From Roseiarcus sp035606915 (GTDB taxonomy: Bacteria; Pseudomonadota; Alphaproteobacteria; Rhizobiales; Beijerinckiaceae): a stretch of 64,000 nucleotides of DNA. The position numbers and the translations under genes are program-made. Under the pieces are notes generated by a model. That model made no database searches and was not told the DNA's origin. It was given only the letters and a program-made list of their open reading frames with translations. The number at the start of each line of letters is the position of its first letter. Positions within the stretch are counted from its first letter, which is position 1. The DNA lies in contig DATNDU010000040.1 in the NCBI GenBank assembly GCA_035606915.1, forward strand, positions 1 through 64,000. The letters run 5' to 3'. This document shows, piece after piece, positions 27,081 to 35,205 of this stretch.

Positions 27081-27140
27081 GCGAAATTTACTATGGATTT
27101 CGCTTAACCAAGAGCATCGCTTGCGACGCATTTACTATAG
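27081..27140. promoter_or_regulatory. Direct repeat ATTTACTAT(A/G)G in the ldtR upstream region
   Basis: The 11-mer occurs at 27086-27096 and 27130-27140, 44 bp apart (about four helix turns). The first copy sits inside an inverted repeat GCGAAAT-N9-ATTTCGC (27081-27103). The 226-bp gap is AT-richer than its surroundings and must hold the ldtR promoter. These are candidate autoregulatory sites. No gene is seen in the gap. Confidence 0.4.
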
Positions 27141-27158
27141 ATAAACGTTGCTAGCCGT

Positions 27159-27623
27159 TCACCTTCTTTCCTGGTCGGCGCGCCACTTGAGCGTGAAATA
27201 GGCGCCGATCAGCACTACGTTTAGCGCGATGCCAACGGCGCCGAGCGCCGCCGTGCGACCGCCGAAAAACGGCGACACCGCCTCAAGCGCCGCGCAGATC
27301 AGCCACAGCACGCCGCCCCAGGGCGCGGCCAGCCACATGCCGATCGCCGCCAGCAGATCGGCGCCGGCAAAAAACACGATCGTGGTTTGCAAAGCCCGCG
27401 GCAGCATCGTGAAATCGCCGAAACGCGGGTTAAGGCCCATTAACACTGCCCAGTTGAACAGGCCCTTGGCGACCCAGACGCAGGCCATCGTGCGCATGAA
27501 CCACACCAGCGCCTCGGCCGCGTCGGGCAGCGCGGCGGCGAATTTGCCGCCTTCAGCGGGGTTGGGCGCCTGATCGACGATGCGGATCACGCCGTCGCGG
27601 CTCTGGCGCATTTGGTACCTCAC
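27159..27623 (-). CDS. DUF6163 family membrane protein
   Basis: 154-residue inner-membrane protein with about four hydrophobic segments (LVWFMRTMACVWVAKGLFNW; TTIVFFAGADLLAAIGMWLA; GVLWLICAALEAVS; LGAVGIALNVVLIGAYFTL). Such proteins sit beside ldtR in many Hyphomicrobiales, which supports the assignment. A GTG at 27623 overlaps the upstream hydrolase stop by 4 bp; an ATG at 27611 is the alternative. It is the last gene of the long secY-adk tail. Function is unknown. Confidence 0.72.
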   Translation of the reverse strand: MRYQMRQSRDGVIRIVDQAPNPAEGGKFAAALPDAAEALVWFMRTMACVWVAKGLFNWAVLMGLNPRFGDFTMLPRALQTTIVFFAGADLLAAIGMWLAAPWGGVLWLICAALEAVSPFFGGRTAALGAVGIALNVVLIGAYFTLKWRADQERR

Positions 27624-28675
27624 GCGGCCTCTCCTGCCAGATTCAGCTCGTCAGCGCCGAGCGGCGCGAAATAGGCATCGATATCGCCCGGGACGGGACG
27701 CGCGCCGGCCGGCGGGCGCCATCGCGGGCGATTGTCCTTTTCGACGATCGTGGCGCGCACACCCTCATAGAAATCGTGGCCGCGACAAACGCGGGTGACG
27801 ATGCGAAACTCGACCCGCATCGCCTCCTCGAACGACAGATCCGCGCCGAGTTGCATTTGCCGCAGCGCAATCGCGATGGAAGTCGGCGATTTCGCCGCCA
27901 TCATCTCCAACAGCGAGTGCGAGAAATCCGAACCGTTGGCTTTCAGCGCCGCCTCGATGCTGGCGGCATTGGCTTGCGCGAAAGCGCTCGCAAGCTTCGG
28001 CGCCTCGGCGAGCAGCGGCGAGGGCGGCGGCGCGCCAGCGAACTCGCCGATGATGGCGCCCGTGTCGCCGGGCCTTTGCAGCGCCTCGCGCAAAGCGGCG
28101 AACCGCTGGCTCTCGACATAGGCGGTGGCGAGGCCGAGCGCCGCCATGTCGGCGGCCCTGGCGCGCAGGCCCGTCGCCGCCATCGCCACGCCGAAGCGAT
28201 GCGGCAGGCGCGGCAGCGCATAGGTCGCCCCGACATCGGGGAAGAAACCGATGCCGACTTCCGGCATCGCGAACGCTGCCCGCTCCGAGACCACCCGGTG
28301 CGCGCCATGCAGCGATACGCCGACGCCGCCGCCCATGACGACGCCGTCAATCAACGACACATAGGGTTTGGGGTAGCGCTTGATGCGCGCGTTGAGCGTA
28401 TATTCCTCGCGGAAGAACGCCGATTGCGCGGCGTAATCGCCAGCGCGGCCGCGCTCGTAGAGCCAGCGGATATCGCCGCCGGCGGAAAAGGCGCGCTCGG
28501 CGGCGCTGGTGACGACGATGCGCTCGACGCCGGCGTCGGGCTCGAAATCGTCGAGCGCCGCCGAGATGTCGCGCACCATTTGCAAGGTGATCGCGTTGAG
28601 CGCTTGCGGGCGATTGAGAATAATGAACCCGGCGCAGCCGCGCCTTTCGACGATGACTTGCTGTTCCACTGTCAC
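27620..28675 (-). CDS. Enoyl-CoA hydratase/isomerase family, 3-hydroxyisobutyryl-CoA hydrolase-like
   Basis: 351-residue crotonase-fold protein. Length and segments AFSAGGDIRWLYERGRAGDY, VVMGGGVGVSLHGAHRVVSE and FAMPEVGIGFFPDVGATYAL match 3-hydroxyisobutyryl-CoA hydrolases, which free 3-hydroxyisobutyrate in valine breakdown. The Glu of MPEVGIGFFPDVG is the catalytic candidate. The start is a GTG at 28675 overlapping the adk stop (GTGA), and the stop overlaps DUF6163. Placement inside a ribosomal operon tail is unusual. A general enoyl-CoA hydratase is less likely because of length. Confidence 0.85.
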   Translation of the reverse strand: MTVEQQVIVERRGCAGFIILNRPQALNAITLQMVRDISAALDDFEPDAGVERIVVTSAAERAFSAGGDIRWLYERGRAGDYAAQSAFFREEYTLNARIKRYPKPYVSLIDGVVMGGGVGVSLHGAHRVVSERAAFAMPEVGIGFFPDVGATYALPRLPHRFGVAMAATGLRARAADMAALGLATAYVESQRFAALREALQRPGDTGAIIGEFAGAPPPSPLLAEAPKLASAFAQANAASIEAALKANGSDFSHSLLEMMAAKSPTSIAIALRQMQLGADLSFEEAMRVEFRIVTRVCRGHDFYEGVRATIVEKDNRPRWRPPAGARPVPGDIDAYFAPLGADELNLAGEAA

Positions 28676-29259
28676 GAAGCGCTGGCCAGAGCCGAGTCTA
28701 TAGCCATAGAAACGCCGTCGATGCTCGCCATGCCGTCGACCTCCCGCAGGATTCCCTTCACGCGATAATACGGCGTAACTGCGGCAGTGTCGCGGAAATA
28801 GGCCTCCAGCCGGGTCTTGAACACTTGCGGGTCGTCGTCTTTACGCACCGGCTGGCCAGCCCTGGCGGCCTCTGCGGCCCGGTTGACGATGCGCGCCACC
28901 AGTTTCGGCGCATCGACCGCAAGCTCGATCACCGCATCGAGTTTCACGCCCTTGGCGGCAAGCAGCGCATCGAGCGCCTCGGCTTGCTTCACCGTGCGCG
29001 GGAAGCCGTCGAGGATGAAACCTTTGCGGGCATCCGCCTGTTCGACGCGCTCGGCGATGATGTCGACGACGATCTCGTCGGAGACGAGCGCGCCGGAGTC
29101 CATTACCGCTTTGGCTTTGACGCCGATCGCCGTGCCCGCTTTGACGGCGGCGCGCAACATATCGCCGGTGGAGAGCTGAGGAATGCCGTATTGCTCGGTC
29201 AATCGCGCGGCTTGTGTGCCTTTACCGGCGCCGGGCGGCCCGAGCAGTATCAGCCTCAT
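28672..29259 (-). CDS. adk: Adenylate kinase
   Basis: 195 residues; interconverts ATP + AMP and 2 ADP. The P-loop is GPPGAGKGT (7-15), the AMP site is LSTGDMLRAAV, and GFILDGFPRT is the conserved Arg-containing motif. The LID domain is the short form: after RIVNR there is only AAEAARAGQPVRKDD and no zinc cysteines, as is normal for many alphaproteobacteria. The ATG overlaps the secY stop by 4 bp. This is the usual place for adk at the end of the spc operon. Confidence 0.95.
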   Translation of the reverse strand: MRLILLGPPGAGKGTQAARLTEQYGIPQLSTGDMLRAAVKAGTAIGVKAKAVMDSGALVSDEIVVDIIAERVEQADARKGFILDGFPRTVKQAEALDALLAAKGVKLDAVIELAVDAPKLVARIVNRAAEAARAGQPVRKDDDPQVFKTRLEAYFRDTAAVTPYYRVKGILREVDGMASIDGVSMAIDSALASAS

Positions 29260-30590
29260 CTCTTCCTCCCCCTCAGCTTGGCTTTGCGAATCAAGCCTTC
29301 GTATTGATGCGCCTGCAAGTGTCCACGAATTTGAGCCACCGTGTCCATCGTTACGTTGACGACGATCAATAGCGACGTGCCGCCAAAGGCAAAGAACCCC
29401 GCCGCATCGTATCTCAACATCTCCGGCAACACGCAAATCAGCGCCAGATAGGCAGCGCCCAAAACCGTAATGCGGGTCAGGATATGGTCGATATATTGCG
29501 CCGTGCGCTCGCCCGGACGCACGCCCGGAATGAAGCCGCCGTGTTTCTTGAGGTTGTCGGCGGTGTCCTGCGGGTTGAACACCGTCGCGGTATAGAAGAA
29601 GGTGAAGAAGACGATGAGCGCGACATAGATGACGAGATAAATCGGGCCGCCCGGCGACAGAATCGCCAGCGCCGTGCCCAGATAGGTGTTATTCGCCGCC
29701 CCTTGCGCGAAATTGGCGGCGGTGGTCGGCAGCAGCAATAGCGAGGAAGCGAAGATCGGCGGGATGACGCCGGACGTGTTGAGCTTAAGCGGTAGGAAGG
29801 AACTTTGCCCTTCGTACATCTTGTTGCCGATCTGCTTGCGCGGATAGGTGATCGGCACGCGCCGCTGCGCCATCTCCATGAACACGATGAACAGGGTGGT
29901 GGCGATCACCATCACCAGCACGCCGAACACCAAGCCGGTGGAGATTGAGCCCTGGCGGCCGAGTTCGAACAATTGCGCGAAGGATTGCGGCAGGCGGGCG
30001 ATGATGCCGGCGAAGATGATGAGCGAGGAGCCGTTGCCGACGCCGCGCGAGGTGATCTGCTCGCCGAGCCAGACCAGGAACATCGTGCCGCCAGTGAGCG
30101 TCAGCACAGTAGAGAAGCGGAACAGAAAGCCGGGATTGGCGACGATGCCGGTCTGCGCCTCTAACCCGATGGAGATGCCGTAGGCCTGGAAGACCGCCAA
30201 GATGACGGTGAGGTAGCGCGTATATTGGTTGAGCGTCTTGCGCCCGGCCTCGCCGTCTTTCTTGATCGCCTCCAGCGACGGGATCACCGAGCTCAAGAGC
30301 TGGATGATGATCGAGGCCGAGATGTAGGGCATGATGTTGAGCGCGAACACCGCCATGCGCTGCACCGCGCCGCCCGAAAACATGTTGAACATGTCGAGCA
30401 CGCCCTGGTGATGGCCAGTGAACGCCTTCTCGAAAGCGTCGGCGTTGATGCCGGGCAGCGACACATAAGTGCCGAGGCGGAAGACGACGAGCGCGCCGAG
30501 CGTGAACCAGATGCGCTTCTTGAGTTCCTCGGCTTTGCCGAACGCCGCCCAATTGATATTTGCCGCGAGCTGGTCGGCCGCAGACGCCAT
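29256..30590 (-). CDS. secY: Preprotein translocase subunit SecY
   Basis: 444-residue, ten-span channel subunit of the SecYEG translocon. The start MASAADQLAANINWAAFGKA, the plug-region GVLDMFNMFSGGAVQRM, and the cytoplasmic loop signature NTSGVIPPIFASSLL are all present. It is separated from rplO by 164 bp, longer than other gaps in the operon, in which three hairpins occur. It overlaps adk by 4 bp. Confidence 0.97.
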   Translation of the reverse strand: MASAADQLAANINWAAFGKAEELKKRIWFTLGALVVFRLGTYVSLPGINADAFEKAFTGHHQGVLDMFNMFSGGAVQRMAVFALNIMPYISASIIIQLLSSVIPSLEAIKKDGEAGRKTLNQYTRYLTVILAVFQAYGISIGLEAQTGIVANPGFLFRFSTVLTLTGGTMFLVWLGEQITSRGVGNGSSLIIFAGIIARLPQSFAQLFELGRQGSISTGLVFGVLVMVIATTLFIVFMEMAQRRVPITYPRKQIGNKMYEGQSSFLPLKLNTSGVIPPIFASSLLLLPTTAANFAQGAANNTYLGTALAILSPGGPIYLVIYVALIVFFTFFYTATVFNPQDTADNLKKHGGFIPGVRPGERTAQYIDHILTRITVLGAAYLALICVLPEMLRYDAAGFFAFGGTSLLIVVNVTMDTVAQIRGHLQAHQYEGLIRKAKLRGRKR

Positions 30591-30609
30591 GTGGGTGCTC
30601 CGCTAGTCT

Positions 30610-30683
30610 TCGCGCGTCCCGACGCGCGAGGGGCGGCGTGCCGGTTCCGACGCGCCGCCCCGTGCATATGGTTCAGTTGAACC
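30610..30683 (-). other. Three tandem hairpins in the rplO-secY gap
   Basis: Stem 1 is TCGCGCGT-CCCG-ACGCGCGA (30610-30629). Stem 2 is a 9-bp GGGGCGGCG/CGCCGCCCC with a 14-base loop (30630-30661). Stem 3 is GGTTCA-GT-TGAACC (30670-30683). All precede secY on the minus strand. None ends in a T-run, so mRNA processing or stability control is likelier than termination. Confidence 0.5.
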
Positions 30684-30754
30684 GCAATGTCGACCCCGAG
30701 AAGGGTTTGCCGCTGGGTTGGGAACTGCGTGCCGCCGCTCCCAAAACAACAGGC

Positions 30755-31234
30755 CTAGGCAGCCGGAGCGGCTGGCGCCGCCAGGCTCTTGACCGAGCCG
30801 CCGAGCTTCTCGATCGCCTCAGCCGCGCCCTTCGAGGCGCCGAAGACTTCGAAATGCACGGCGGTCTTGAGTTCGCCGTTGCCGAGCAGCTTGACGCCGT
30901 CGCGCGCGCGGGCGCAGACGCCCGCCGCCACCAGCGCTTCCACCGTCACCGGCTTGCCGGCGTCGAGTTTGCCAGCGTCGATCGCGCTTTGCACGCGGCC
31001 GAGGTTGACCTCGTTGAGGTCGCGCGGGTCGATTGGGTTGAAACCACGCTTCGGCAGGCGGCGATGCAGCGGCATCTGGCCGCCCTCGAAACCCTTGATG
31101 CGCACACCCGAGCGCGCGGTCTGGCCTTTGCCGCCGCGGCCAGATTGTTTGCCCTTGCCGGAGCCGATGCCGCGCCCGACCCGCATGCGGGCGGGGCGAG
31201 CGCCGTCGTTGTCTCTGACGTCGTGGAGCTTCAT
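30755..31234 (-). CDS. rplO: Large-subunit ribosomal protein L15
   Basis: 159-residue 50S protein. The glycine-rich N-terminal arm MRVGRGIGSGKGKQSGRGGK penetrates the 23S rRNA, and GFEGGQMPLHRRLPKRGF is the L15 signature. The C-terminus carries a short Ala/Pro tail. It lies 4 bp downstream of rpmD in normal spc-operon order. The following gap to secY is unusually long. Confidence 0.97.
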   Translation of the reverse strand: MKLHDVRDNDGARPARMRVGRGIGSGKGKQSGRGGKGQTARSGVRIKGFEGGQMPLHRRLPKRGFNPIDPRDLNEVNLGRVQSAIDAGKLDAGKPVTVEALVAAGVCARARDGVKLLGNGELKTAVHFEVFGASKGAAEAIEKLGGSVKSLAAPAAPAA

Positions 31235-31238
31235 GGTC

Positions 31239-31424
31239 TTAACCCTCGACGACGCGCACGAGGTGCGCGATCTTCTTTATCATGCCGCGGTTGGCGGGCG
31301 TGTCCTGCACGCGCGCCTCGCGGCCGATTTTGTCGAGCCCAAGGCCCTTCAGCGTCGCGCGCTGATCGCCCGGGCGGCCGATCTGCGAGCGAACCTGGAC
31401 GACAGTGATGTGGGAGTCGGTCAT
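31239..31424 (-). CDS. rpmD: Large-subunit ribosomal protein L30
   Basis: 61-residue 50S protein of normal bacterial length. VVQVRSQIGRPGDQRATLKG and LGLDKIGREARVQDTPANRG are the conserved L30 blocks. It lies between rpsE (13-bp gap) and rplO (4-bp gap), the standard position. The ATG at 31424 is unambiguous. Confidence 0.96.
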   Translation of the reverse strand: MTDSHITVVQVRSQIGRPGDQRATLKGLGLDKIGREARVQDTPANRGMIKKIAHLVRVVEG

Positions 31425-31437
31425 GGTTCGTCTCCCC

Positions 31438-32007
31438 TCACGAATCCGAGGCGTCGGCTTCGACGCCGGTGCGACGCGACTGGATCGTCGACACCTTCAG
31501 GCTGCGCCGAGCCGCGACGGAGCGCGGGCTGTCTTCGTTGGCGAGCGCGGCGAAGGTGGCGCGGATCATGTTGTAGGGGTTCGACGAGCCCTGGCTCTTC
31601 GACACCACGTCGTGGACGCCGAGCGCCTCGAACACCGCGCGCATCGGACCGCCGGCGATGATGCCGGTGCCGGCGGGCGCGGCGCGCAGGATGACGCGCC
31701 CGGCGCCGTGGCGGCCGTAGACGTCATGATGCAGCGTGCGGCCCTCGCGCAGCGGCACGCGGACGACGCCGCGCTTGGCGGCCTCCGTCGCCTTGCGGAT
31801 CGCTTCCGGCACCTCGCGCGCCTTGCCGTGGCCGAAGCCGACGCGGCCCTTCTGATCGCCGACGACGACCAGCGCGGCGAAGCCGAAACGGCGTCCGCCC
31901 TTCACCACCTTCGCCACGCGGTTAATGTGGACGAGGCGATCGACGAACTCGCTGTCGCGCTCCTCCCGGTCATCCCTGCGGCCGCGGCCGCCATCTTCAC
32001 GCGCCAT
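31438..32007 (-). CDS. rpsE: Small-subunit ribosomal protein S5
   Basis: 189-residue 30S protein important for decoding fidelity. The N-terminal extension is rich in Arg and Asp. The S5 core begins DRLVHINRVAKVVKGGRRFG, with GRVGFGHGKAREVPEAIRKA and the C-terminal domain AGTGIIAGGPMRAVFEALGV. It follows rplR after 47 bp and precedes rpmD. No resistance-type alteration can be judged. Confidence 0.97.
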   Translation of the reverse strand: MAREDGGRGRRDDREERDSEFVDRLVHINRVAKVVKGGRRFGFAALVVVGDQKGRVGFGHGKAREVPEAIRKATEAAKRGVVRVPLREGRTLHHDVYGRHGAGRVILRAAPAGTGIIAGGPMRAVFEALGVHDVVSKSQGSSNPYNMIRATFAALANEDSPRSVAARRSLKVSTIQSRRTGVEADASDS

Positions 32008-32054
32008 AATATATCACCGTCACTTGCGCGGGCTTGCACCCGCTCGCTGGGTCT

Positions 32055-32417
32055 TCAGAAGTCGAGGCCGCCTTCGCGGGCGCCCTCGGCGAGCGCCTTG
32101 ACGCGCCCATGATAGATATAGCCGCCACGGTCGAAGACGACCTGTGTTATGCCGGCCGCCTTGGCGCGCTCGGCCAGCGCCAGGCCGATGCGCTTGGCTG
32201 CGTCGATGTTCGCCCCGGTCTTCAACTCCTCGCGCATCGCCTTCTCCAGAGAGGAGGCCGAAGCGACGGTGACGCCCTTGGAATCATCGATGATCTGCGC
32301 ATAAATCTGCGCCGAAGAGCGGAATACGCTGAGCCGCGGGCGGCCGCCGCCGTTGGCCGCCAGGCCTCGGCGCACACGCGCCTTGCGCCGCTCGGTGGGG
32401 GAAAGGTGCTTGCCCAT
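32055..32417 (-). CDS. rplR: Large-subunit ribosomal protein L18
   Basis: 120-residue 5S-rRNA-binding protein. The basic N-terminus RRKARVRRGLAANGGGRPRL and the core SVFRSSAQIYAQIIDDSKGV are characteristic, as is the C-terminal VVFDRGGYIYHGRVKALAEG. The ATG overlaps the rplF stop by one base (TAATG). Confidence 0.97.
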   Translation of the reverse strand: MGKHLSPTERRKARVRRGLAANGGGRPRLSVFRSSAQIYAQIIDDSKGVTVASASSLEKAMREELKTGANIDAAKRIGLALAERAKAAGITQVVFDRGGYIYHGRVKALAEGAREGGLDF

Positions 32418-32950
32418 TACTTCTTCTTCCCTTCCTTGCGGAAGATGAACTCGCCGGAGTATTTGACGCCCTTGCCCTTGTAAGGCTCAGGCGGGCGGAA
32501 CTCGCGAATTTGCGCTGCGACCTCGCCGACCTGCTGCCTGTCGACGCCGGCGACGGTGATTTCCGTCGGCCTCGGCGTCGTGATGGTGACGCCGGCGGGG
32601 ATCGGGTAGATTACGTCGTGGCTGTAGCCGAGCGAAAGTTGCAGGTTCTTGCCTGCCACTGCCGCCTTGTAGCCGACGCCGTTGATCTCAAGCTTCTTTT
32701 CGAAGCCCGTGGTCACGCCGGTGATGAGGTTCTGCACGCGGGCGCGCGCCGTGCCCCACAAGGCGCGGCTCTGCTTGTCTTGCCCAAGCGGGGCCACGAG
32801 CACCGAGCCGCTTTCGACCTTGACCGACACCGCGTCGGGCGCGGTGAAGCTGAGTTCGCCTTTGGCGCCCTTCACGGCGACATGCTGACCCTCGACCTTG
32901 GCGGTGACGCCGGTCGGGATGACGATGGGCTTTTTTCCGACACGAGACAT
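32417..32950 (-). CDS. rplF: Large-subunit ribosomal protein L6
   Basis: 177-residue 50S protein near the factor-binding site. It starts MSRVGKKPIVIPTGV, and the C-terminal signature PEPYKGKGVKYSGE is present. The ATG at 32950 is the family start; a longer open frame upstream covers the intergenic gap. It lies 13 bp after rpsH and overlaps rplR by one base. Confidence 0.97.
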   Translation of the reverse strand: MSRVGKKPIVIPTGVTAKVEGQHVAVKGAKGELSFTAPDAVSVKVESGSVLVAPLGQDKQSRALWGTARARVQNLITGVTTGFEKKLEINGVGYKAAVAGKNLQLSLGYSHDVIYPIPAGVTITTPRPTEITVAGVDRQQVGEVAAQIREFRPPEPYKGKGVKYSGEFIFRKEGKKK

Positions 32951-32963
32951 TGAGGAACTCCCG

Positions 32964-33362
32964 TCAGAATACGGTGCAGAGCACTTCGCCGCCAACATGC
33001 GCCTCGCGTGCGTCGTGATCCGCCATCACGCCCTTCGGCGTCGACAGGATCGAGACGCCGAGACCGTTGGCGACGCGCGGCATGCCGTCGACGGCGACAT
33101 AGACGCGCCGGCCCGGCTTCGATACGCGGTCAATCTTGCGAATGACCGGCTGGTTGTCGAAATACTTCAGCTCGATCTCGAACTCGGAGCGGCCGTTGCC
33201 GTAATCCGTGGTCGAATAGCCGCGGATATAGCCCTCGGTCTGCAACACGTCGAGAACGTGCTGGCGAAGCTTGGAGCCGGGCGTGGAGACCTTGCCGCGC
33301 CGACGCATCTGCGCGTTGCGGATGCGGGTCAGCATGTCGCCCAAGGGATCGTTGACTGCCAT
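32964..33362 (-). CDS. rpsH: Small-subunit ribosomal protein S8
   Basis: 132-residue 30S assembly protein that also acts as spc-operon repressor in E. coli. The start DPLGDMLTRIRNAQMRR and C-terminal GVSILSTPKGVMADHDAREA signature are clear. It lies 13 bp after rpsN. An S8-binding leader in this operon was not evident. Confidence 0.97.
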   Translation of the reverse strand: MAVNDPLGDMLTRIRNAQMRRRGKVSTPGSKLRQHVLDVLQTEGYIRGYSTTDYGNGRSEFEIELKYFDNQPVIRKIDRVSKPGRRVYVAVDGMPRVANGLGVSILSTPKGVMADHDAREAHVGGEVLCTVF

Positions 33363-33375
33363 GATGCGCTCCCCC

Positions 33376-33681
33376 TTACCAGCTCGACTTCACGAGGCCT
33401 GGGATCAGGCCCTTGTTGCCGAGCTCACGCAAGGCGATGCGGCTCATCCTGAGCTTGCGATAGAAGGCGCGTGGCCGCCCGGTCACCTCGCAGCGGTTGC
33501 GCACGCGGTTGGCGGCGCCGTTGCGCGGCAACTCGGCGAGCTTGAGGCGCGCCTCGAAGCGCTCCTCCATCGAATTCGCCTCGGTGTTGGCGACTTCAAG
33601 AAGACGCTGGCGGCGGGCAGCGAATTTCTTCACCAGCCGCTGCTTACGCAGGTTATTCTCAATTGCGCTCTTCTTAGCCAT
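33376..33681 (-). CDS. rpsN: Small-subunit ribosomal protein S14 (zinc-free type)
   Basis: 101-residue long-form S14. It lacks the CxxC zinc pair of the short form; the signature CEVTGRPRAFYRKLRMSRIA is present. The start MAKKSAIENNLRKQRLVKKF is the family start (33681). It lies 40 bp after rplE and 13 bp before rpsH. Confidence 0.96.
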   Translation of the reverse strand: MAKKSAIENNLRKQRLVKKFAARRQRLLEVANTEANSMEERFEARLKLAELPRNGAANRVRNRCEVTGRPRAFYRKLRMSRIALRELGNKGLIPGLVKSSW

Positions 33682-33721
33682 CAAAGGCCTCCAGTTATCC
33701 GCGTTTGAACTCTTTTGAAGT

Positions 33722-34426
33722 TCACTGCCGGAACGGGAAATTGAAGGCGCGCAGCAAAGCGCGCGCCTCCGCGTCGGTCTTAGCCGTCGTGCAGACGACG
33801 ATGTCAAGCCCCAACATCGATTCCGCTTTATCGTAATCGATTTCGGGGAAGATGATGTGCTCCTTGACGCCAAGCGCGAAATTGCCGCGCCCGTCGAACG
33901 ACTTCGGATCAAGCCCGCGGAAATCGCGCACGCGAGGCAGCGCGATCGTCACCAGGCGGTCGAGAAACTCGTACATACGCGTCTTGCGCAACGTCACCTT
34001 GGCGCCGATCGGCATGTTCTCGCGCACTTTGAAGGTCGAGATCGCCTTGCGGGCGTGGGTGATGATCGGCTTCTGGCCGGCGATCAGCGCCAAGTCGTTG
34101 GCGGCCGAGGTCACCTTCTTGGTGTCGTTGACGGCCTCGCCGACGCCCATGTTGAGCACGATCTTGTCGATCTTCGGCACTTCCAGTTTGTTCTTGTAGC
34201 CGAACTCCTTGACCAGCGCAGGGATGATCTCCTGCTCGTACTGGAGTTTCAGCCGCGCCGCGTAATCCTTCGGCGCCGCCTCCACCTTGCCGGCGGCGGC
34301 GACTTCACTCTGCGCGGGACGCCCGCCCTTGACTTTTTTCGGCTCCGGCTTGCCGCCGCCCTTCAGCGCCGAGGAATCCTTCCCCGCCTTGGCGGACTTG
34401 CCGCCCTTGTCCTTGGCCTCAGCCAT
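33722..34426 (-). CDS. rplE: Large-subunit ribosomal protein L5 with N-terminal extension
   Basis: 234 residues; the L5 core is about 180. The core starts near residue 52 (APKDYAARLKLQYEQEIIPA) and includes KIVLNMGVGEAVND, KAISTFKVRENMPIGAKVTL and GLDIVVCTTAKTDAEARALL. The extra first 50 residues are Lys/Ala/Gly-rich (KDKGGKSAKAGKDSSALKGG). The ATG at 34426 overlaps rplX by 8 bp, and no nearer start precedes the core, so the extension is probably real. L5 binds 5S rRNA and contacts S13. Confidence 0.93.
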   Translation of the reverse strand: MAEAKDKGGKSAKAGKDSSALKGGGKPEPKKVKGGRPAQSEVAAAGKVEAAPKDYAARLKLQYEQEIIPALVKEFGYKNKLEVPKIDKIVLNMGVGEAVNDTKKVTSAANDLALIAGQKPIITHARKAISTFKVRENMPIGAKVTLRKTRMYEFLDRLVTIALPRVRDFRGLDPKSFDGRGNFALGVKEHIIFPEIDYDKAESMLGLDIVVCTTAKTDAEARALLRAFNFPFRQ

Positions 34427-34739
34427 CGATCAAATCTCCAGAACGCTTTGCGAAACGGACCTTGCGGCCGTCGTCGAGAACCTTGAAGCCCACCCGCGTC
34501 GGCTTGCCATCCTTGGGGTCGGCAATGGCGAGATTGGAGAGGTCGATCGTCGCCTCTTTGGTCAGGATGCCGCCCTCGGCATTCTGCGCGCTCGGCTTGG
34601 TATGGCGCTTGACGAGGTTGACGCCCTCGACAATGGCGCGCCCGGCGCTCGGGGAGACCGAGCGGACCTCGCCGGTGCGGCCCTTGTCGCGGCCGGCGAG
34701 CACGACGACCTTGTCGCCTTTCTTGATCTTTGCGGCCAT
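34419..34739 (-). CDS. rplX: Large-subunit ribosomal protein L24
   Basis: 106-residue 50S assembly initiator. The KOW motif KIKKGDKVVVLAGRDKGRTG is at the N-terminus, followed by VEGVNLVKRHTKPSAQNAEG. The start overlaps the rplN stop by one base (TAATG), and the stop overlaps rplE by 8 bp, so expression is tightly coupled. Confidence 0.97.
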   Translation of the reverse strand: MAAKIKKGDKVVVLAGRDKGRTGEVRSVSPSAGRAIVEGVNLVKRHTKPSAQNAEGGILTKEATIDLSNLAIADPKDGKPTRVGFKVLDDGRKVRFAKRSGDLIDG

Positions 34740-35107
34740 TACAGCACCTCAGGCGCGAGCGAAATGATCTTCACGTGGTTCTTGGCCCGCAACTCGCGCG
34801 GCACCGGCCCGAAGATGCGGGTGCCGACCGGCTCGCTCTGGTTGTTGATGAGCACCGCCGCGTTGGAGTCGAAGCGGATCACCGAGCCGTCGGCGCGGCG
34901 AATGTCCTTGGCAGTGCGCACGACCACCGCCTTCATGACATCGCCCTTCTTCACGCGCCCGCGCGGGATCGCCTCCTTGATCGAGACGACGATGATGTCG
35001 CCGATCGAGGCGTAGCGGCGCTTCGAGCCGCCGAGCACCTTGATGCACATGACGCGACGCGCGCCGGAATTGTCGGCGACGTCCAGGTTGGTTTGCATCT
35101 GAATCAT
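34739..35107 (-). CDS. rplN: Large-subunit ribosomal protein L14
   Basis: 122-residue 50S protein at the subunit interface. It starts MIQMQTNLDVADNSGARRVM; the signature GRVKKGDVMKAVVVRTAKDI and FGPVPRELRAKNHVKIISLA end it. It is the first gene of the classical spc segment, 98 bp after rpsQ. That gap contains a 12-bp palindrome GTCTCCGGAGAC but no clear promoter. Confidence 0.97.
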   Translation of the reverse strand: MIQMQTNLDVADNSGARRVMCIKVLGGSKRRYASIGDIIVVSIKEAIPRGRVKKGDVMKAVVVRTAKDIRRADGSVIRFDSNAAVLINNQSEPVGTRIFGPVPRELRAKNHVKIISLAPEVL

Positions 35108-35205
35108 GGTCTAGACTTCCTTTCCGGATGGTCTCCGGAGACTCGACGTCCCCAGACCGCGTCCGACGAGGGCGCGTCGCCCCCGGCTTGTTTGAGGTTC
35201 GATGC

